DNA from: JAAFHB01 sp942493325
GTDB taxonomy: Bacteria > Bacteroidota > Bacteroidia > Bacteroidales > Prolixibacteraceae
Reading direction: 5' to 3'
NCBI GenBank assembly: GCA_942493325.1
Contig: OW818689.1
Span: 4,774,001-4,838,000 of the forward strand
DNA: 64,000 nucleotides
The notes beneath the pieces were generated by a model that saw only the letters and a list, made by a program, of their open reading frames with translations, did no database searches and was not told the origin of the DNA. The translations under genes were made by a program, and so were the position numbers. Below, one piece after another: positions 60,658 to 64,000 of the stretch (the first letter of the stretch is position 1; each line of letters opens with the position of its first letter).

Positions 60658-61371
60658 TTATATTTTCAGTTTTAAAATAGTAAACTGTTTAAAGTCAAAA
60701 AGAAGTAAGTTATTGTTATCGTATTTGTCCAATATAATTTGAATAGTGGCACTTGCCATATACACACCGATGATACCTGGGACATAACCCATAACCCCTA
60801 TTTCACTTCCTTTCGGCACATCTTCCGGATTGGGTGGTTCGGGATAAATATCTCTCAGGTTTTTGCTCCCATTATGATTAAATACGGCCAACTGTCCTTC
60901 AAAATTTAAAATACTTCCATACACCAGGGGCTTGTTCAATCGCACACAAACATCATTCACAAGGTACCGGGTCGAAAAATTATCTGGCCCGGCTACAATA
61001 ATATCAAACTGTGAGATGATTTTTTCTGCATTAGATGCTTGCAATGCGTCATTGAAAACAATGCAGGATACATATGGATTAGCTGCAATTATTTTTTGTG
61101 CTGCTGTTTGCGCCTTGGATTTACCAATATCATCGGCAATATATAATATCTGCCGGTGGAGGTTATGGATCTCTACTGTATCAAAGTCAATAATACCAAT
61201 AGTTCCAACGCCTGCCGCACCTAAGTATTGCAGTACCGGGCAGCCCAAACCACCGGCACCAACTACTAAAACTTTTGCCTTCTTAATTTTGATTTGTCCT
61301 TCAACGCCAACCTCGTCCAACATTAACTGACGGCTGTAACGGTTTATTTCTTCTGTCGTAAGATTTTCCAT
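60658..61371 (-). CDS. thiF: ThiF/MoeB/HesA-family adenylyltransferase
   Basis: A 237-residue E1-like enzyme that, in thiamine synthesis, adenylates the C-terminus of the sulfur carrier ThiS. The ATG at 61371 (MENLTTEEINRYSRQLML) lies 2 bases from the thiH stop. Nucleotide-binding motif VLVVGAGGLGCPVLQYL, the Asp in IIDFDTVEIHNLHRQILY, and the second-site VAGPDNFSTRYLVND are present. The usual cysteines are not: the region around YPEPPNPEDVPKGSEIGVMG has Gly where ThiF has its acceptor Cys, and no C-x2-C zinc pairs are seen. ThiF and MoeB cannot be told apart by sequence alone; the operon favours thiamine. Confidence 0.87.
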   Translation of the reverse strand: MENLTTEEINRYSRQLMLDEVGVEGQIKIKKAKVLVVGAGGLGCPVLQYLGAAGVGTIGIIDFDTVEIHNLHRQILYIADDIGKSKAQTAAQKIIAANPYVSCIVFNDALQASNAEKIISQFDIIVAGPDNFSTRYLVNDVCVRLNKPLVYGSILNFEGQLAVFNHNGSKNLRDIYPEPPNPEDVPKGSEIGVMGYVPGIIGVYMASATIQIILDKYDNNNLLLFDFKQFTILKLKI

Positions 61372-61373
61372 TG

Positions 61374-62483
61374 TTAAAATATTGTTTCCCAATCCTTCCA
61401 AACCGGTTCGTAACCATTGGCCGTAATAGCAGCTGCAACCTGTTCAGGTGTACGTGCATCGTTTATTTCAAATTGCTCTAACGATTCCTCATTCACACTG
61501 TAACCACCGGGATTTGTTTTAGAACCGGCACTCATGGATGTAGTGCCCAGCTTGATTAAATGGTTTCTGAATACTTCTGATTCTCTTGTTGAGATTGATA
61601 TTTCCAAATCTTCATTTAATAAGCGGTACGCACATAATAATTGCACCAGTTCTTTATCATTGATATGGTAATTGGAAATATCAACACCTTCTGCCGGGCG
61701 AATACGAGGAAATGCTATTGAGTATTTTGTCCGCCAATAGGTCTTTTGCAAATAATTTAAATGCAATGCACAAAAAAATGAATCAGTACGCCAATCTTCT
61801 AATCCTAATAAAACACCTAATCCAATTTTGTGCATACCTGCACGTCCAATCCTGTCAGGAGTATCAAGGCGATTATAAAAATCAGCTTTTTTTCCTTTGA
61901 GGTGATAATCCTTGTATTTTTCTTTGTTGTAGGTTTCCTGGTACACCAAAACGGAATATATGCCGGCATGTTGTAATTGTGTGTATTCCTCCTGTGATAA
62001 AGGTTGTACTTCGAGGGAGATATTGGCGAAGTGTGGTCTGATAATATCAATGGCTTCAAGAAAATAATCAACATGCACGGCAAACCCTGATTCGCCTGTA
62101 ACCAATAAAATATGATTATAGCCATATTGTTTGATGACCTTGATTTCCTGCAGAATTTCACTGGCTGTTAATGTGATCCGTTTTATTTTGTGATCTGCAC
62201 TAAAGCCACAATACGTACAGATATTATTGCATTTATTGCTTAAATAAATTGGGGCAAATAGTTGAATAGTTTTGCCAAAACGTTTTTGGGTAAGTTGATG
62301 ACTGAGCTGAGCCATCTGTTCCAAATAAGGTGATGCTGCGGGTGAAATCAATGCTTTAAAATCCTCCGGCGTCCGGTGCGTTGCTGCCAGTGCAGCTTCC
62401 ACATCTTTTGAGGTTTTTGCCTGGATGGATGCCTTCACCTCATCCCACTGATATTTATCGAAAGTGTCTTTAAACTGTCTCAT
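61374..62483 (-). CDS. thiH: 2-iminoacetate synthase (radical SAM)
   Basis: A 369-residue radical S-adenosylmethionine enzyme that cleaves tyrosine to give dehydroglycine for the thiazole of thiamine in anaerobic-type pathways. The [4Fe-4S] cluster motif is C85-x3-C89-x2-C92 in SNKCNNICTYCGF. KRITLTASEILQEIKVIKQYGYN, GHILLVTGESGFAV-like NHILLVTGESGFAVHVDY, and the C-terminal STRESEVFRNHLIKLGTTSMSAGSKTNPGGY (in part) are ThiH signatures. Its start overlaps the end of thiG by 14 bases. Confidence 0.96.
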   Translation of the reverse strand: MRQFKDTFDKYQWDEVKASIQAKTSKDVEAALAATHRTPEDFKALISPAASPYLEQMAQLSHQLTQKRFGKTIQLFAPIYLSNKCNNICTYCGFSADHKIKRITLTASEILQEIKVIKQYGYNHILLVTGESGFAVHVDYFLEAIDIIRPHFANISLEVQPLSQEEYTQLQHAGIYSVLVYQETYNKEKYKDYHLKGKKADFYNRLDTPDRIGRAGMHKIGLGVLLGLEDWRTDSFFCALHLNYLQKTYWRTKYSIAFPRIRPAEGVDISNYHINDKELVQLLCAYRLLNEDLEISISTRESEVFRNHLIKLGTTSMSAGSKTNPGGYSVNEESLEQFEINDARTPEQVAAAITANGYEPVWKDWETIF

Positions 62484-63246
62484 TTAAAAATTGAGTTAAG
62501 GGACTTGAGGCAATTGCATGATTTACTTTATTGGTCAGCTTGCTTTCAAAAGCCATACGGCCCGCCTGAACTGCCAATTTGAAGGCAATGGCCATTTGTG
62601 CAGGATTTCCTGCAATGGCGATGGCTGTGTTTACCAAAACGGCATCGGCACCCATTTCCATGGCCAGGGCTGCATCAGAAGGCGAGCCAATACCCGCATC
62701 AATAATTACCGGTACATTACTTTGCCGGATGATGATTTCTAAAAAATCGAAGGTTTTCAACCCTTTATTGCTTCCGATTGGCGATCCCAGGGGCATTACT
62801 GCTGCAGTACCTGCATCTTCCAATCGTTTGCACAGAACAGGATCGGCATGAATGTAGGGCAACACGATAAATCCAAGCTTTGCCAATTCTTCCGTGGCCT
62901 TTAATGTTTCAATCGGGTCGGGCATTAAATATTTGGGATCGGGGTGAATTTCCAATTTCACCCAGTTTGTTTCCAATGCTTCCCTTGCCAGTAACGCTGC
63001 TAAAACTGCTTCTTTTGCAGTCCGGGCGCCGGATGTGTTGGGTAATAAACTAATGTGCGGATGTTGTAAATGAGACAACAAAGCATCGGTATCTGTTTCG
63101 GTATCCACACGTTTTAATGCTACTGTTATTAACTCGGATTCCGATGCCAATACTGCCTGTTCCATCAGTAAAGAAGAACCAAATTTGCCTGTTCCCAGAA
63201 ACAGACGCGATTGAAATACTTTACCTGATATGGTTAACTGTTTCAT
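62470..63246 (-). CDS. thiG: Thiazole synthase
   Basis: A 258-residue TIM-barrel enzyme that joins deoxyxylulose phosphate, dehydroglycine and sulfur from ThiS thiocarboxylate into the thiazole phosphate. The N-terminus TISGKVFQSRLFLGTGKF, ELITVALKRVD (with the region of the catalytic Lys in VKLEIHPDPKYL), and VPVIIDAGIGSPSDAALAMEMGADAVLVNTAIA (shown as DAGIGSPSDAALAMEMGAD) are invariant in ThiG. Length is normal. It overlaps thiE by 26 bases upstream and thiH by 14 downstream, so the operon is tightly coupled. Confidence 0.97.
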   Translation of the reverse strand: MKQLTISGKVFQSRLFLGTGKFGSSLLMEQAVLASESELITVALKRVDTETDTDALLSHLQHPHISLLPNTSGARTAKEAVLAALLAREALETNWVKLEIHPDPKYLMPDPIETLKATEELAKLGFIVLPYIHADPVLCKRLEDAGTAAVMPLGSPIGSNKGLKTFDFLEIIIRQSNVPVIIDAGIGSPSDAALAMEMGADAVLVNTAIAIAGNPAQMAIAFKLAVQAGRMAFESKLTNKVNHAIASSPLTQFLNETV

Positions 63247-63865
63247 ATAAAAATGTATTGAATTGTTGTATTAATAATTTTTTATCCGGATAATTTGTGA
63301 TGATCCCCGACACTGCCACTCCATGCACTCCTGTTTGCATGATGGCTTGAATGTCTTCCAAAACAATACCTCCAATGGCATAAACAGGAGTAGTGATGTG
63401 TCGATGTTTAAGCGCCTCAATAATTTTTTCATACCCTTTCAAACCCAATACCGGACTCAGCCTTTCTTTCGTTGTTGTAAAACGCAACGGTCCCAGTCCA
63501 ACATAATTGCAACCCTCTTCCACCCGTTGCAAGACATCTTCCAGAGTGTTGGCGGTTCCTCCGATTATTTTATTACTGCCAACTATTTGCCGGGCTTTAA
63601 TAATCGTCATATCTGTTAAACCCAAATGCACACCATCTGCATCCATAGCCCTGGCAACATGCGGATGGTCGTTAATGATAAACGTTGCCATATGATCGGT
63701 ACAAAGCCTTTTCACTTGCGCTACCACTGCCATCACTTCATCAGTTGTTGCATTTTTATAGCGTAATTGTATCCAGATGCAGCCTGCACCAAGGGCCTGT
63801 TGAATGTTGTACAACTGTTCCGTTGCAGTCGATCCTTGTGATATGTATTGAAGTTTACTAAACAT
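63221..63865 (-). CDS. thiE: Thiamine phosphate synthase
   Basis: A 214-residue TIM-barrel enzyme that couples hydroxymethylpyrimidine pyrophosphate and thiazole phosphate to thiamine phosphate. WIQLRYKNATTDEV is the Q-x-R-x-K pyrophosphate motif, with TFIINDHPHVARAMDADGVHLG (shown in part) the N-D-x3-A-x2-x-A-D-G-V-H-L-G signature. NYVGLGPLRFTTTK and PVYAIGGI complete the phosphate site. The ATG overlaps the stop of thiD by 8 bases. Confidence 0.96.
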   Translation of the reverse strand: MFSKLQYISQGSTATEQLYNIQQALGAGCIWIQLRYKNATTDEVMAVVAQVKRLCTDHMATFIINDHPHVARAMDADGVHLGLTDMTIIKARQIVGSNKIIGGTANTLEDVLQRVEEGCNYVGLGPLRFTTTKERLSPVLGLKGYEKIIEALKHRHITTPVYAIGGIVLEDIQAIMQTGVHGVAVSGIITNYPDKKLLIQQFNTFLYETVNHIR

Positions 63866-64000
63866 GGTGGTATCCTAATAATGTATTGTTACTTACCAGA
63901 AATTGTTCGATGTATTTCTTTGCATCGGTACAAGAGGTAACCAAATCAAAACCCAGTGCAAGATTTGCTGTGATGGCAGCCGACAACACACATCCGGAAC
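63858..64000 (-). CDS. thiD: Hydroxymethylpyrimidine kinase ThiD, C-terminal end (partial)
   Basis: The last 47 codons of a gene that continues beyond the window: SGCVLSAAITANLALGFDLV followed by TSCTDAKKYIEQFLVSN and NTLLGYHHV, then TAG. This matches the C-terminus of bifunctional hydroxymethylpyrimidine/phosphomethylpyrimidine kinase: the G-C-x-L-S-x-A-I segment contains the catalytic anion-hole Cys. It overlaps the thiE start by 8 bases. Confidence 0.9.
   Translation of the reverse strand, partial: SGCVLSAAITANLALGFDLVTSCTDAKKYIEQFLVSNNTLLGYHHV

Overview
The window reads as a chromosome segment of a member of the Bacteroidota, probably an environmental Bacteroidales/Marinilabiliales-type organism (inference). 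Several intergenic regions carry the phylum's TAnnTTTG -7 promoter box a short distance upstream of starts (for example 6871-6878, 7110-7117, 14696-14703, 16853-16860, 22981-22988, 51739-51746). Shine-Dalgarno sequences are mostly weak. Protein families typical of the phylum are present: DUF6452/DUF6048 pair, DUF3160, GHL6-type glycosidases, and curlin-repeat proteins with CsgE/F/G.

Layout. 1-801: right part of an IS66 element. 860-6807 (-): three-gene operon of Tat-exported proteins, two GHL6/beta-galactosidase-trimerisation-like glycosidases around a mandelate-racemase-family enzyme. 7144-8697: SDR-like protein. 8698-10255: long non-coding stretch with two copies of a structured ~260 bp repeat and a 32 bp perfect palindrome. 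10256-14547: DUF3160 lipo/periplasmic protein overlapping a CapA-like protein. 14727-18539: DEAD-box helicase, pdxH, coiled-coil membrane protein, methyltransferase. 18715-about 20641: group II intron sitting behind a terminator hairpin. 20842-28208: DUF1349, BFD-like ferredoxin, metallophosphoesterase, DUF6452/DUF6048, old yellow enzyme, beta-propeller/phosphoesterase. 28429-38617: curli (functional amyloid) locus bracketed by two signalling proteins. 39038-43203: beta-propeller glycosidase-like proteins (one frameshifted) and an aldo/keto reductase. 43408-50224 (-): assimilatory sulfite reduction and siroheme synthesis. 50673-51680: PfkB kinase. 51894-51967: tRNA-Asn. 51954-60424: candidate small genomic island at the tRNA, ending in a degenerate copy of the tRNA 3' end plus terminator and carrying nuclease fragments, a DUF1016 nuclease, a TlpA-like lipoprotein and a frameshifted TOTE-type primase-helicase. 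60658-64000 (-): thiamine thiazole/pyrimidine operon thiD-thiE-thiG-thiH-thiF.

How genes work together. The curli block holds four secreted proteins with curlin-like repeats, the secretion chaperones CsgE and CsgF, a CsgG pore with an extra C-terminal domain that looks like an outer-membrane barrel, and a lipoprotein. A PAS-receiver-HPt protein precedes it and an NtrC-type sigma-54 activator faces it. CysJ and CysI form NADPH sulfite reductase; the SirC-like protein and the uroporphyrinogen methyltransferase make its siroheme; CysN is the GTPase of ATP sulfurylase, but its partner CysD is not in the window. An identical 17-nt near-palindrome lies upstream of cysJ and upstream of the methyltransferase gene and may be the shared operator.

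The items most worth a second look are the tRNA-Asn island with the split primase-helicase, the curli locus with its unusual CsgG and leader repeats, the shared sulfur operator, the HemC-like domain on the siroheme methyltransferase, and the structured intergenic repeats.
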